Assembly: GCF_028009165.1 (NCBI RefSeq)
Contig: NC_079244.1
Coordinates: 1,798,001 to 1,862,000, forward strand
Length of the DNA stretch: 64,000 nucleotides
Direction: 5' to 3'
DNA from: Akanthomyces muscarius
Lineage: Eukaryota; Ascomycota; Sordariomycetes; Hypocreales; Cordycipitaceae
A model generated the notes under the pieces. The model made no database searches. It was not told the DNA's origin and worked only from the letters and a program-made list of their open reading frames with translations. Below, piece by piece: positions 44,676 through 55,470 of the stretch (its first letter is position 1; each line of letters starts with the position of its first letter). The position numbers and the translations under genes are program-made.

Positions 44676-45962
44676 TTACTGAGAAGCAGTAACATTGCTG
44701 GTCTTTTCCTGCACGGGGGCCTTGGTATCAACGACGCCGCCGTGGCTGCCGCCGCTGGAGCTGTTGACGTCGCTATCCGAGTCGGCCGTCTTGGCCTTGG
44801 CCTTCATGAAAGGGTAGCGACCGGTGGACTCATGGAAGCGCAGGACGAGGAAGCCGATGATGATGAAGATCCAGTAGACGTTGTAGGAGATGACGGAACC
44901 GTAGGTGGCCGAATTGGTCCAGCCAAAGATACCGTTCAGGATACCCCACGCCTCAGAGCCAGGCGCTTCAGGGCCGCAGCACTGCATAAGTCAGTATGTG
45001 AGATAAGGATAGGAAAGGGCGTGTGCTTACGTTGACGTGCCAAACACTGTTGTCAATGTCGTAGGAGCCGGGGCCGTTGCCTACTTCGGCGGCGTCACCA
45101 CCGACAACCTTGTTCCACTTGGCGCTCTCAAAGGACCAGACGGCGCGAGAGAAAAGGCCGGCGGCGACGAGGTAGAGAAGGCAGGTCGAGATTACGAGGA
45201 AGAGCTGGAGCTTGGCACCGACACCACCACTGGGCTATGTTAGAGGCAAAAAACGAAAATACGTTCAAGGCAAAAGGCAGCACATACCGGTAGAGAAGGT
45301 ACCCCACGATGCCGCCGACGAGCAGACCGCAAAAGACGGGCAGCGGGAAGGCGGTGGCCGGGGCAGTAAAGGAGACGCCGGCGACAAAGACGACGGCCTC
45401 GATGCCCTCGCGGAGGACGGTGACAAAGGGCAAGACGAACATGGCGTACTTTTCAAAGAAGCGCTTGAAGATGCCCTTGCGGCCGCCGAGGCGGAGGGGG
45501 TTGTCGACGGCCTTGGCGAGCTTGACGCGCCACTTGTCCTGCATCTTGGTGACGCGCAGGAGGGCGGCGCCCATGATGGTGATGATGATGGAGCCGAAGA
45601 GGGCAAAGGCGCCCTCGTAGTAGAGGCCGTTTTGGGCCCACGAGGAGCGGCCGACGGTGTAGAAGACGCCGATGATGGCGCTGGCGACGATCATGCAGAT
45701 GAGGAAGCCAATCAAGCTGCCGAGCCAGACCTAGGGAAGTCGGGTTAGTGATGAGCGCCATTGGCGCAAGGTAAAAAGAAGACGAAAAATGAATAAAAAC
45801 ACACACCTGCTTGCGCAGTTTCTTGTAAGCCTTGACATCGCCACCTGGGCCGCCGAGGGTCTTCTTGAGAAAGGCGAGGAGGATGGAGACGATGATGACG
45901 GCCTCGAGAGCCTCGCGAAAGACGACGAGGAAGACGGGCACGGCAAAGACGTTGTTGGCCAT
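44676..45962 (-). CDS. FTR1: high-affinity plasma-membrane iron permease
   Basis: Four exons, 45962-45807, 45730-45288, 45229-45031 and 44981-44676, give 367 aa. Ftr1 imports Fe3+ delivered by its partner multicopper oxidase Fet3. The two REXXE iron-binding motifs are present: REALE at residues 16-20 in the first membrane span and REGIE at 159-163. About seven hydrophobic spans are visible. The HVNCCGPE segment followed by [20 protein letters not shown] is the conserved extracellular/last-span block. The cytosolic tail is Ser/Asp/Lys-rich. All three junctions restore conserved sequence; donors are GTGTGT, GTATGT and GTAAGC. The FET3 gene lies 2.9 kb away on the opposite strand, the classic divergent reductive-iron-uptake pair of ascomycetes. 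An iron-GATA site lies 443 bp upstream of this ATG. Confidence 0.95.
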
Positions 45963-46404
45963 GGCTGCGGCTGTGGTTTTTGCGCGATCCAGCAGGGGGG
46001 GGAAAGTTGTTGGTGTCTTTTGCGCCGCAGTCGAGGGACGGCGGTTTTGTTTTGTGCTTGCACTCGAAGGGAAACAAGAAACGTAATTGGATCCGGGTCC
46101 GCGCCAAAAGTAGAAGAAGATTTGCTCAGCAAAGGAGTCAGGCCACAAAAGGAAATTTGAAGTGAGGATTTTTTCTTTCTTTTCTTCTTCCCGCCTGACA
46201 ATTATTGCTGTTGATCAAGGGACCATGGAGAAAGCCGGAGACGAGGGAGGGGCAAAAGGCACCTTCAGCCGCGGTGGGGGAGAGAGGAGAGAGAGAGATG
46301 GATTTGTGGTTGGAGTTGCTGTTCTGGGACAAAACTCGTAAAGGGCGCGACGAGGCAGGAAGAGAGAAAAAGCTGCGATGCGGAAACCGAGAGGGTCGGT
46401 TCGG

Positions 46405-46413
46405 ATCAGATAA
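46405..46413 (+). promoter_or_regulatory. iron-responsive GATA factor site (ATCWGATAA)
   Basis: ATCAGATAA matches exactly the ATCWGATAA consensus established for the fungal iron regulators SreA/SRE/Urbs1/Fep1. It lies 443 bp upstream of the FTR1 ATG, inside the divergent FTR1/FET3 region, the expected position for iron repression. Confidence 0.65.
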
Positions 46414-48594
46414 TGGAAACGAGAGGCGGTGATGTCTGGTGGCGTTTTTTGGGTCGAGGGGCCGGGTAGAGAGAGATGGCTAGATGGCTTGAGCTGGTGA
46501 GTCGATGTGTGGATGGCGCGGTATAGGTAGGTAGTTATCAGTACCAGTGCTAGGATATAACGTTAGCGGTCGTATGGAGGGAGCGGTTGGAGCGGTCGAG
46601 CCGTGTCGACTATCGGCGTTGGTGGAGGCGGGTGTGGGTGTGGTGGAGGAGCTGCTTTAGCGGCCGGTCTAATTACTTAACGTTAGCAGGTACCTGGCAC
46701 TGGGTAGTGGGCATTTTTTACTTTGGCGTTTTGGTTTAGGTCCCTGCAGCCACACGGCATATTTGTGCCGTGGGCAGGGTAGGCAGGGTGCGGTGGTGCT
46801 GGCGAATTCTTGCTTGGGCTTTTGGAGAAACAAGGCCCCCAGTGTCTGTGATGTGCGACATTTTCTGTTTTTACAGATGCATTTTTATTTTATTTTTTAT
46901 TTCCCGGGAGCCTCTTGTCGTTGAGCTATGGGCGATGCGTTTGCCATGCTCTCGTGCCACGCCCGGTATCCGAGATGCCGGGCTGGGCTTGCATGCCGAG
47001 AGATTTACTCCAAGGGTCTTTTTCCTGGGCGATTTGCTGCCAAGCAAAGGATTGGCCTACCGGCAACTACAGCGCTTGCAGCGGTGCTTGGCGAACGATT
47101 TGGCGGGGCATAGGGCAGGTGCAAAGTGCCGAGATTACAGTGGGCGTTCCACTGAAGGAAGGGCTGGAATCATCAACAACTGGCTGCTGCAACTTTACTT
47201 GCAAGTGGTACAAGGCGTAGACACCTTTCTGTAGCTAGCTAGGTAGGTAGGTACCTAGGTAAATATCAAGTGCGATTAATTACTGCAACTGACAGATGGG
47301 TAGACACGAGACACATGAGCAGACATTCATGCTCCATACCACACTCTTCTCTTCTCGTAAAGGCGCATTATTCCCTCTTCCATGGCAATACCACCCAAGC
47401 TGATCCGTGCATCCATCAGACCACTCTCGCCCTGTCTCGTCAGCTCTGTCTCTCCCCCAGAGCAATAACCTCGTCATGTCATGTATCCTCGGCTGAAGCC
47501 CGAACATCCACAGCTCCCCATCCACGAGGCAAACCTTGCCAGCGCAAAACGCGAGGCGCCGCCTCTGGATTTTTCCTTGTCCTGCCCCCCCAGGCCCAAC
47601 GAAAATTTTCACTTATCAATCAAATCAGTTGATGGAACTAGACAAAGTGGCGCTTTCCAACCCCATCTCAGCCCATGCTAATCAGATCCTCTTGTCCAAT
47701 CGCCGCTCGTCCCCGACGCCTCTTTGAAGCCCCCAGCCCGCGCGACCAGTTTACACATTCGACGGCCGCGCGAAAAAACCGCATTCGTAGAATGATGATC
47801 CGGGAAAAAACAGGTCACCTGTTCCCTTTGTTCGTTCTTCTTCGCTTCGTGATGGGGACGACGACCCTGCTCTGGCTCCTGTGGTCCGGCGGCGGGGTCA
47901 AGCTCTGTTGCAGCAGTGCTGAGAGGCGCTGGCATACCATATGCCGATCCATGTAACCTCGAGCGAGTACGGATATGCAAACTTCCATGGCATCCAAGCA
48001 TCGTCGAGGAAGCCTGTCAGAAGCTAAAGTGAAGCGCCCTGCAGATACCCCGCTTCAAGCTGCATTCTTGCTGTAGCTAGGTGGTTCACCTTGAGTTAGT
48101 GCTGGTGCTGTTGCGTCCGGCCTAAATATTCAGCCGCCGGGTTAATTCTGCTGCAGGTCCATGCTGCCAGTTTCTTGGAAATTTGAATGATGGATGGGTT
48201 GACTGCTTCAGTAGCCTTCCATCTCGTCAAATACACTCTTGGTTTGCATGACTAGGCATTCATGCTTTCAGAGGCAACATCTGTGCGTGACCCTCTCTGT
48301 GCTCGTTTCCCTCAGGCCACCACCGGTGAGGCACCGATAGCGTCGGCTACAGCGACCTTGGCAGACTCTCAGCCGGCCGTCCACTCAAAAAGCACCCCGG
48401 CCGCATGCCCCATTGCCCGGGTGCCTCGCAAACAGCGCTTCACGCCACCAACGATATCCAGAAGCCTGGTGCGACCTACCTACCCAAGGTACAGAGGGTC
48501 CAATCCACTAAAGAATCCCCACGCACCTCGCTGTCGAGCCCCTGCAACTAGCCCCATCGGGCAGCTCTAGCCTCTGCAGCTGCAGCCAGTGACT

Positions 48595-48612
48595 GGGAGG
48601 GGAGGGGAGGGG
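48595..48612 (+). repeat. four guanine runs with single-A spacers (potential G-quadruplex)
   Basis: The runs are GGG at 48595-48597, then GGGG at 48599-48602, 48604-48607 and 48609-48612, each separated by one A. They lie about 260 bp upstream of the FET3 ATG on the coding strand. Confidence 0.8.
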
Positions 48613-48850
48613 AATGGCCCATCTCCGTCACTCTGTGCTTGCTGCAGCTCCATGGGCCATCGTCCCGCCGTTCATCGCTTCTACCGTAGACCGTCCGAGA
48701 CACTACTACCCTCCTCACCCTGCCCTTTTTCTTGAATCCTTCTCAAAAGGACGCAGATATCTTGCTCTCTTTTTCACGATTCGCTGTTGTGTTTACCTGT
48801 GCGAAGCAATTAACCTGCTCAACAAGCTCACACTTCAGAGTACACCACCA

Positions 48851-48858
48851 TATAAAAG
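48851..48858 (+). promoter_or_regulatory. TATA-like box very close to the FET3 start
   Basis: TATAAAAG lies only 12 bp before the FET3 ATG. That is too near for an ordinary TATA-directed start upstream of this ATG, so it may simply be leader sequence. Confidence 0.25.
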
Positions 48859-48870
48859 GGCCCGTTCGTC

Positions 48871-50859
48871 ATGGCGCCTCTCGTCAAGACGGCCGTTGCC
48901 GCCGCCCTCGTTGGCATCGCTTCTGCGGCCACCATCACTCACGACTTCAACATCACCTGGGTCACTGCCAATCCCGATGGCGCCTTCCCTCGTCCCGTCA
49001 TTGGTATCAACAACCAATGGCCCATTCCCCGGCTCGAGGTCGACATTGGCGACCGCCTCGTCCTCAATGTCAACAACCAGCTCGGCAACCAGTCCACCTC
49101 GCTGCATTTCCACGGCCTCTTCATGAACGGCTCGTCGCTCATGGACGGCCCGACCGGAGTCACCCAGTGTCCTATCCCGCCAGGTTCTACCTTCACATAC
49201 AACTTCACCGTCGACCAGCCCGGCACCTACTGGTACCACTCGCACACCAATGCCCAGTATCCTGATGGCCTGCGCGGCCCGCTCATTGTCAACGACAAGG
49301 ACTTTCCCTACAAGGACCAGGTCGACGAGGAGCGTGTTCTGACTCTGTCCGACTGGTACCATGACCAGATGCAGGATATGATCCCCACGTTCCTCTCCAA
49401 GGGCAACCCGACTGGTGCTGAGCCCGTCCCCAATGCCGCGCTCATGAATGAGACTCAGAACCTGACCCTGCCTGTCCAGCCCGGCAAGACGTACATGTTC
49501 CGCGTCATCAACATTGGCGCATTCGCCGGACAGTATCTCTGGATTGAGGGCCATACCATGCAGATTGTCGAGGTCGACGGTGTCTACACCAAGACTGCGC
49601 CGGCTGAGAGGGTCTACATTTCTGCCGCTCAGCGCGTCAGCTTCCTTCTGACCACCAAGAACGATACTTCTGCCAACTTTCCCATTGTTGCATCCATGGA
49701 CACTGTAAGTGAATCGCCGCTTGAGCCACGTAGAGAGCACGTACTGACATAGCAGACCCTCTTTGACACTCTGCCCGACGACCTCAACTACAACTCTACT
49801 GGTTGGCTCAGCTACGACGACAGCAAGCCCAAGCCAGAGCCCAAGATTGTCTATGACTTTGATGCTTTCGATGACATGACGCTCGAGCCCTACGACGAGA
49901 TGAAGTTGCTCCCCGAGCCTCAGAAGACGGTCGAGCTCGACGTCGTCATGGACAACCTCGGCGACGGCGCCAACTATGCCTTCTTCAACAACATCACCTA
50001 CAAGGGCCCCAAGGTCCCGACCCTCTACAGCGTCCTGTCCAGCGGCGACCAGGCCACCAATCCCACCGTCTACGGCGAGTTCACCCATCCCTTTGTCCTC
50101 GAAAAGGACGAGATTGTCCAGATCGTCGTCAACAACCTCGACACGGGCCGCCACCCCTTCCATCTCCACGGCCACCACTTCCAGGCCATCCATCGCTCCG
50201 CCGAGGAGGCTGGAACCCTAGCCACCGAGAACCTGACCGAGTCGCAGTTTAGCCAGGTGCCCATGCGTCGCGACACCCTCGTGGTGTGGCCCAACGGTAA
50301 CATTGTGCTGCGTTTCAAGGCAAACAACCCGGGCGTCTGGCTGTTCCACTGTCACATTGAGTGGCACGTCGTCTCCGGCCTGTTGGCCACCTTTGTCGAG
50401 GCCCCACTGGAGCTGCAGAAGCAGTTTACCATTCCCCAGAACCACCTGGATAACTGCGCAGCGGCGGGCATGGCCACACAGGGCAACGCGGCCGCCAACA
50501 CCAAGGATCTGCTGGATCTGACGGGCGAGCCCGCTCCTCCACGTCCTCTGCCTGCTGGGTACGTTTTCACTCCACGCCAAGCTACGATATTGATGAAGAA
50601 ATACTGACCTGAAACTAGATTCACCACGCGCGGCATTGTTGCTTTCGTTTTCAGCTGCATCACCGGTGTATTGGGTGTCCTGGTCGTTGCGTGGTACGGC
50701 ATGTCTGCACCCACTAAGACGGCGCACGATCATGAGCCACTTGTTGGACAGTCCAACGGCACCCCGGAGGTGCGTGAAGCGACGACCGATGCAGGCGCCG
50801 CTGGCGAGACGACATCGGCGGCTGCAGGCACCAATGCGGCTGCGCCCAGGTCAAGTTGA
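48871..50859 (+). CDS. FET3: iron transport multicopper oxidase (ferroxidase)
   Basis: Three exons, 48871-49704, 49756-50558 and 50619-50859, give 625 aa, typical of Fet3. The enzyme oxidises Fe2+ to Fe3+ with four coppers on the cell surface and hands it to Ftr1. A signal peptide ([20 protein letters not shown]) precedes three cupredoxin domains. Copper ligands are all present: HFHG (79-82), WYHSHT (123 and 125), [10 protein letters not shown] (from 411) and HCHIEWH (476-482). Several N-x-S/T sites occur in the ectodomain. The last exon encodes a single membrane anchor ([20 protein letters not shown]) and a short cytosolic tail, as expected for type I Fet3 and not for a secreted laccase. Intron 1 starts GTAAGT and ends in a tandem AGCAG acceptor; intron 2 starts GTACGT and ends CTAG. 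Confidence 0.94.
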
Positions 50860-51202
50860 TCAATATACCCCAACAGAAGGAAAGTAATTTGCGATGATGT
50901 AAAAAGAATGTACAGATTGGATAGTACATGAATAATGAAGGACATATCTTTCTCTATGTGGTGTGCGAGCGTGTGTATTTGTGTGCGTGCGGTGGGTGTG
51001 ATATGAAGATGTAGTGGTGATGGTGAGAAGAAGCAAAACACCAAGACGGAATGATCTAGGATCACGAAAGGATACAAGACAAAAACCACACATGAGCGAG
51101 GAAGAAAAAGGCAAGTGGATAATGTAAGCGGGAAAGAAAAGAGAAAGGACAAACGCTTGCCATTGTGAGTCAACGAACTCTGAGCAACCAAAATCGGGAG
51201 CC
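50860..51202. other. FET3 3' flank
   Basis: 343 bp of purine- and GT-rich sequence. No gene seen. Confidence 0.5.
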
Positions 51203-51211
51203 AAAAAAAAA
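51203..51211 (-). terminator. RNA polymerase III terminator of the tRNA
   Basis: Nine consecutive T residues on the minus strand, starting 11 nt after the tRNA discriminator base, as expected for pol III termination. Confidence 0.85.
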
Positions 51212-51221
51212 GATGGTCGGA

Positions 51222-51293
51222 TAGCAACACCTGGTCTCGATCCAGGGCCCTACGGGTTATGAGCCCGTCGCTCTTCCACTGAGCTATGTTGCT
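51222..51293 (-). tRNA. initiator tRNA-Met (CAT)
   Basis: 72 nt without intron. Acceptor stem AGCAACA/TGTTGCT with discriminator A; D arm GCTC-AGTGGAA-GAGC; anticodon arm ACGGG-CTCATAA-CCCGT; T arm CCTGG-ATCGAGA-CCAGG; all stems pair fully. Three features separate it from elongator tRNA-Met: an A1:U72 first pair, three G:C pairs at the bottom of the anticodon stem (GGG/CCC), and a T loop that starts AUCG, without the usual TTC. This is the standard eukaryotic initiator signature. Internal A- and B-box positions lie in the D and T arms, and a T9 terminator follows. Confidence 0.93.
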
Positions 51294-52189
51294 TATCTGT
51301 TATACTTGGCTGGAAGAACACCGAGTATTTGATGGAAGACGACAAGAGTTATTTGTCTTTATCAAGGTTGTGCAAACTTCGTGTGTGAGTCACAGTTAAA
51401 ATTTTTGTGAAGGCCCGCCTGGTGGGGAGGAGGCTCCGCTGGTCGGCACGCGGCAGTACGCACTCTGGCAACACCGCGTGAATGGGAAAAAAGAAAACGT
51501 GGTATTTATTATCAAGGACGATCTTTCAATTTTGTTTTGAAAGTGAAGCATTTGGTAATCTGAGTAGATTGGTACTTGGCCGGATGTAGCACAGGTTTAG
51601 TTTGGGGCATTGGCTCGGCTGTTGAGGCCATCTCCACCAGCAGGTAAACAATGCGATGAAGCACTTGAATGCAATCTCTTCGTTTCTTCCGTAACAAGAA
51701 AAAGGACATTTCTCACAGCTTCTAGTGTATCATGAAACTGGTGTTAATCAAAGAAAAAATTCCAAGATTAATCTTTACTTTTTGCAACCTTGCTTTTCCA
51801 GCTTAATACCATGGTGACTTTTTTATGAAGATTATGGGACCCCCTTGCTATATACCACGCTCGACAAAAGACGAAGAAAATCAGCTCATGCAAACTCCAG
51901 AGGAAAAATGTCTTGAATAATTGATATATATATATATATATATAATTGTTTTCAATTGCAGGATTGTCTAGTCGATACTGCAGTAACGTAACGGAGACTG
52001 CACGACGCCGTGTCTGGCAGTGTATTGTGTACCACGCTTAGCGGCCGCATCTTAGCTCTCGATTGTATCAAATTGGTATCCTTTATTTTCATATACATAA
52101 ACAGCGCTGTTTGTATTTCTCTCCGGTAGCTTCCAAAGTCTCCAGACTTTACTCTTTCGTTTCATCATTCAGCCGGCCTCTTCTACGCC
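51294..52189. other. spacer between tRNA and membrane-protein gene
   Basis: 896 bp, AT-rich in the middle, with an AT dinucleotide repeat at 51924-51944. Contains the 3' flank of the membrane-protein gene. No supported frame. Confidence 0.5.
51924..51944. repeat. AT dinucleotide microsatellite
   Basis: About ten consecutive AT units. Confidence 0.9.
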
Positions 52190-53486
52190 TCAGCCATAGT
52201 GCGGCTGCTGCTGCTGCTGCTGCTGATATTGGTTCTGCTGATATTGATGTTGAACATCCTGCGCGCCTTGCTGCGGCTGCGCATAATAATTGTTCAGCTG
52301 CGCCTGCGAACCATGTACAGGAACTTGCTGCGGTGCCGTCTGGTGTGTGACCGTGTAGCCCCACGGCGTCTGGTACACCGTCTCGCCCGCCGCGGCGTCC
52401 TTTGTCTGGAACGGCTGCTGCGTCGACCACACGCCGCCAATCTTTTTGCGGCCCAGCACAAACAGGATGAGCAGGATCAGGACATATGACCACACGCGGA
52501 AGACGACGTCGGTGACCATGGTGACCATCACTCCCGGCACGTAGGATGTGTTGACGTAGAAGATGATGAGGATGATGATGTTGTAGAGAGGCTGCGCCAC
52601 AAAGAGAGCCGCGCAGGTGAGGAAGTAGTTTGAAGCCTATGCAAAGATGGTGTCAGTCAACATCAAGTTTTTGGAAAGTCATGAGATCCCTTCTTACTGT
52701 TTTGGTATGAGGCGCCGAGCGACTCAGCGCTCGCGTCCGGACCGCCAAGCCCAGCACCAGCAACGACAGGGCCAGCCAGATGCAGTTCAGCGCAAAGTCC
52801 ATGTCAATCGTCACCCGGTTGAGCTTGCCCAATGCGACCTTGCCTAGCGGCGCCCGACCCTGCACGAGCCCCTGCCTCTCCTGCTGCCAATCGTAGTAGT
52901 GCGCCCAAAAGTAGCAGCGCACGCCAAATAGCGACACCGCGAGCAGCAGCGTCAGCCCGCCGGCGGCCCCGGCCAGCGACGGCATTCGAGTCCATCCTGC
53001 CGGCGCTGCGGCGCCCCCGACGGAGCGTGCCATGGCGAGGCCCGCGCCGAGCGCCGCGAGGGTGACGAGCAGGAGCACGCGGACGACGGCCTCGCACAGC
53101 CACCAGATGCTGTCAAGGAAGCCGCGCGCCTGGGTGAGGCCCCTCTCCTCCGAGGCGAAGAATTCGATGCGCCGGTCGACGAAGCGGTCGTACACGGTCG
53201 CAATGAGCGAGTCGCCGCATAGAACAAAGATGGTGCTATTTTCGGCGAGTTAGTGAACCTGAAGGGCAGCGATAAGATTGGGAAGAGGGGTGGCGGTGCT
53301 GGCAGCTTACAAGGTGTAAAGGGCGAGCGAGTATCGGGCCCATTTGACCCAGGTCCGGGCAGCGTCGCCATGGCGTCGGACAAAGCAGAATTGCAAGACG
53401 CAGACGACGAGGAGAACGAAGAATGTGGCGAGCTCGAGGGCCGTAGCAGCTGCGTAGAGGCTGGTGCCGTAGGAAAAGGGAACCAT
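52190..53486 (-). CDS. multi-span membrane protein of unknown function
   Basis: Three exons, 53486-53311, 53235-52698 and 52636-52190, give 386 aa. About seven hydrophobic segments can be read: ALELATFFVLLVVCVLQFCF, YTFTIFVLCGDSLIATV, VVRVLLLVTLAALGAGLAM, LAGAAGGLTLLLAVSLFGV, ALNCIWLALSLLVLGLAV, YFLTCAALFVAQPLYNIIIL and VWSYVLILLILFVLG. The C-terminal 90 residues are hydrophilic and Gln/Tyr-rich, ending in a poly-glutamine run before PHYG. The layout resembles fungal seven-helix receptor-like or transporter-like proteins, but no diagnostic motif (no CFEM, no retinal lysine context) is visible. Introns start GTAAGC and GTAAGA. Confidence 0.75.
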
Positions 53487-54370
53487 GGTGGCTGGCTAGG
53501 TGCTGTTGCCCGTCCGACTTGTTTCACGGAATTTCACGTTTCCTGCAACTTCAACAGGCTTTCCTGTATGGTGTTTTCTGCAACTCGCACAGCGAGCACC
53601 AAGAGGGAGAAAGAAAAAACGAGAGCACACACTCCAGCCATCGCACGGCGCCCGCAGGCCGTTTTCAATATAACATGAATGAACTGCCCGTTCACACATG
53701 TGGCCAATGATAGGCCTATTGAACACGCGCCCGGCCAAAACTCCACCTCGAACAACTCATCACATTTCGCTCCACCGAAGGGTAATAATACAAGGGGGCC
53801 TCGATGAGTTGACAAGTTCATTTCGGCTTGCACAGCCTCAAGGACCCCGGACGTTGCGTGCAGATGTCTAGGCTGCCCACTTATTCGGGGCGAATCTCCG
53901 TTGAGCATTAGGCGCCCGACTTGCCGGAGTTCCGAGCGGCCACGCGTGGATCGTGGACAAGATTGGACAGGTTTGTGATTGGGGGAAAGGCGTATAAACC
54001 TAGGCACATGGCGCGCCCGCTTTAAATGTATTACGCTCGCTGCATCATTCTGGGTTTGAATCTGCCAAGAGTGCGCCATGATTCCGAGACAGCCCTTGTC
54101 CGGCCCGAAGCTAGCTTCATCTCAACTCCAGGAAGCTGGCCCATTTTGTGGGATCTAGATTTGTTGAAAGGCAGCTTGCCAATTTTTGAAAGACTTGGAT
54201 TCCTATTCCCTTCTCGCACTGAGCACAGTCAGAGGTCGAAACTTTCCAAACAAGCCAAAACCGATTTGTAGCAACCAAGTATACAATACAGCCCCCAGAC
54301 ATCACCAGACCCCACCAACTCCGCGACTGTTGTACAACTCTAAAAATCCGTTCCTTCATCTGCTCACAGT
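53487..54370. other. spacer upstream of the membrane-protein gene
   Basis: 884 bp. A 181-codon minus-strand frame (53534-54079) has no recognised motif and sits exactly where the promoter of the 53486 gene is expected, so it is not called. Confidence 0.45.
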
Positions 54371-55123
54371 CTACTGCTTCTTCTTCGCGCTCGCCCGATC
54401 CGACTCATCCGTGCCGTGCAGCCAGTCTAGGAACCCAAACCCGCCAAAATACACATCGAAGCGCTCGTGGTGGCGGTCGTGCTTCCGGGCCAGGCCTCGG
54501 AAGAAGTCGTAGCCGCTGTGCACCGTCGCCGTCTCGACGAGCTGGTACGCCAGAAACGCCCACATGGTCAGGACGTGCGAGCGCAGCAGCAGCGGCGGCA
54601 GCACAATCGGCAGCGTGTTGGCGGCGACGTGCTCGAGCGGGTGCGCGTACTGCGACGCCAGCGCCACGGGCGCCGTGAACCGGTGGTGCGTCTTGTGCAC
54701 GCGCCGGTACAGCGGCCGCCAGTGCAGCAGCCGGTGCGCGTAGTAGAAGAGCGCCTCGCGGGCGAGCGCGCTGACGAGCAGGTCGCGCGCCGCCTCGGCC
54801 GGCGGGGGAAAGTCGCCCGTCACGCGCAGGGCCGGCGGCTGGCCGGCGCGCGAGGCGAGCACGGCGCCGGCCACTTGCAGCGCCAGGATGAGGGCCTGGT
54901 TCCGCAGCGCGACGGCGCCGGCGTGGAGCATGTCGCCCCGCGTGGGCTGCTTCGGCGCCGGCTGGATCTTGTGCGCGGCGGAAAAGGAGGGCGCGAGCGT
55001 GTCGAGGCAGATGTAGAGGAGCGAGGGCAGCCACCAGAAGATGAGCTGGACGAGCTGGCTGCCGACAATGTCAATGACGTGCGGGTTGTAGGTCGCCACG
55101 GTCTGCTTCCACAGAGCCTCCAT
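54371..55123 (-). CDS. sterol desaturase / fatty acid hydroxylase family protein
   Basis: Single exon. The ATG at 55123 ([20 protein letters not shown]) gives 250 aa; an upstream in-frame ATG at 55186 would add 21 residues. Histidine boxes of the di-iron membrane oxidase family are present in order: HRLLH (130-134), HKTHH (143-147), an intermediate HPLEH (161-165) and HDRHH (215-219), followed by [14 protein letters not shown]. Several hydrophobic spans precede the boxes ([34 protein letters not shown]). These enzymes act at the ER on sterols or acyl chains. The basic end AKKKQ may be an ER retrieval signal. Size and motifs fit the small ERG25/ERG3-like fungal subfamily, but the substrate is not assignable. 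A TATA-like ATAAATAG lies about 90 bp upstream on the minus strand. Confidence 0.82.
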   Translation of the reverse strand: MEALWKQTVATYNPHVIDIVGSQLVQLIFWWLPSLLYICLDTLAPSFSAAHKIQPAPKQPTRGDMLHAGAVALRNQALILALQVAGAVLASRAGQPPALRVTGDFPPPAEAARDLLVSALAREALFYYAHRLLHWRPLYRRVHKTHHRFTAPVALASQYAHPLEHVAANTLPIVLPPLLLRSHVLTMWAFLAYQLVETATVHSGYDFFRGLARKHDRHHERFDVYFGGFGFLDWLHGTDESDRASAKKKQ

Positions 55124-55470
55124 GGTGAGTATGGGCTGGAATGAAGTGCCAAGTGAGGTGCGACAACCAAACGGAGTTTGATACATCAGATGAATGGGAC
55201 ACCGGCCCGGGACTATTTATGGAAGGATATGAAAGAAAGTCCCCCGCAGGAGGGTGCTGTCAAAATCAGCTGGTGGCGGACGCCGCCGTCTCTACAGTGG
55301 AGAGCGCGGGCCGTCTGGAGCCAAAAGTTGGGCCGTGATTCCGCCAACTAGGCCGTAACCGTTGCAGAATCTGGGGTAAAATTTTCCAGTTCGTCCGAAG
55401 ATCAGACCATTTTTATAAAATCAGCGAGACGTATACCGATGAAGCTATATCTAAACGCTGGTGTGACTTT
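55124..55470. other. spacer between desaturase and carboxypeptidase genes
   Basis: 347 bp: promoter of the desaturase-family gene and 3' flank of the carboxypeptidase gene. Nothing else seen. Confidence 0.5.

Larger units (their letters stand above)
45963..48870. promoter_or_regulatory. divergent FTR1/FET3 intergenic control region
   Basis: 2.9 kb between the two ATGs. It contains the perfect iron-GATA site at 46405-46413, further HGATAR cores (TTATCA at 46535-46540 and 47613-47618), CCAAT boxes (inverted at 46086-46090; forward near 47696 and 48500), a TAGG-type short repeat near 47235-47255 and a four-run guanine tract at 48595-48612. Open frames inside lack real start codons or conserved motifs. 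Control by an SreA/SRE-type repressor in iron sufficiency and by the HapX/CCAAT system is inferred from motifs. Confidence 0.55.

Noticed and set aside
46770..47234. 154-codon frame in the FTR1/FET3 intergenic region
   Set aside because: No conserved motif, overlapping open frames on the same strand, low-complexity flanks; treated as control region.
53534..54079. 181-codon minus-strand frame upstream of the membrane-protein gene
   Set aside because: No recognisable domain, ends 48 bp before the next ATG on the same strand, where the promoter or leader should be; composition looks non-coding.
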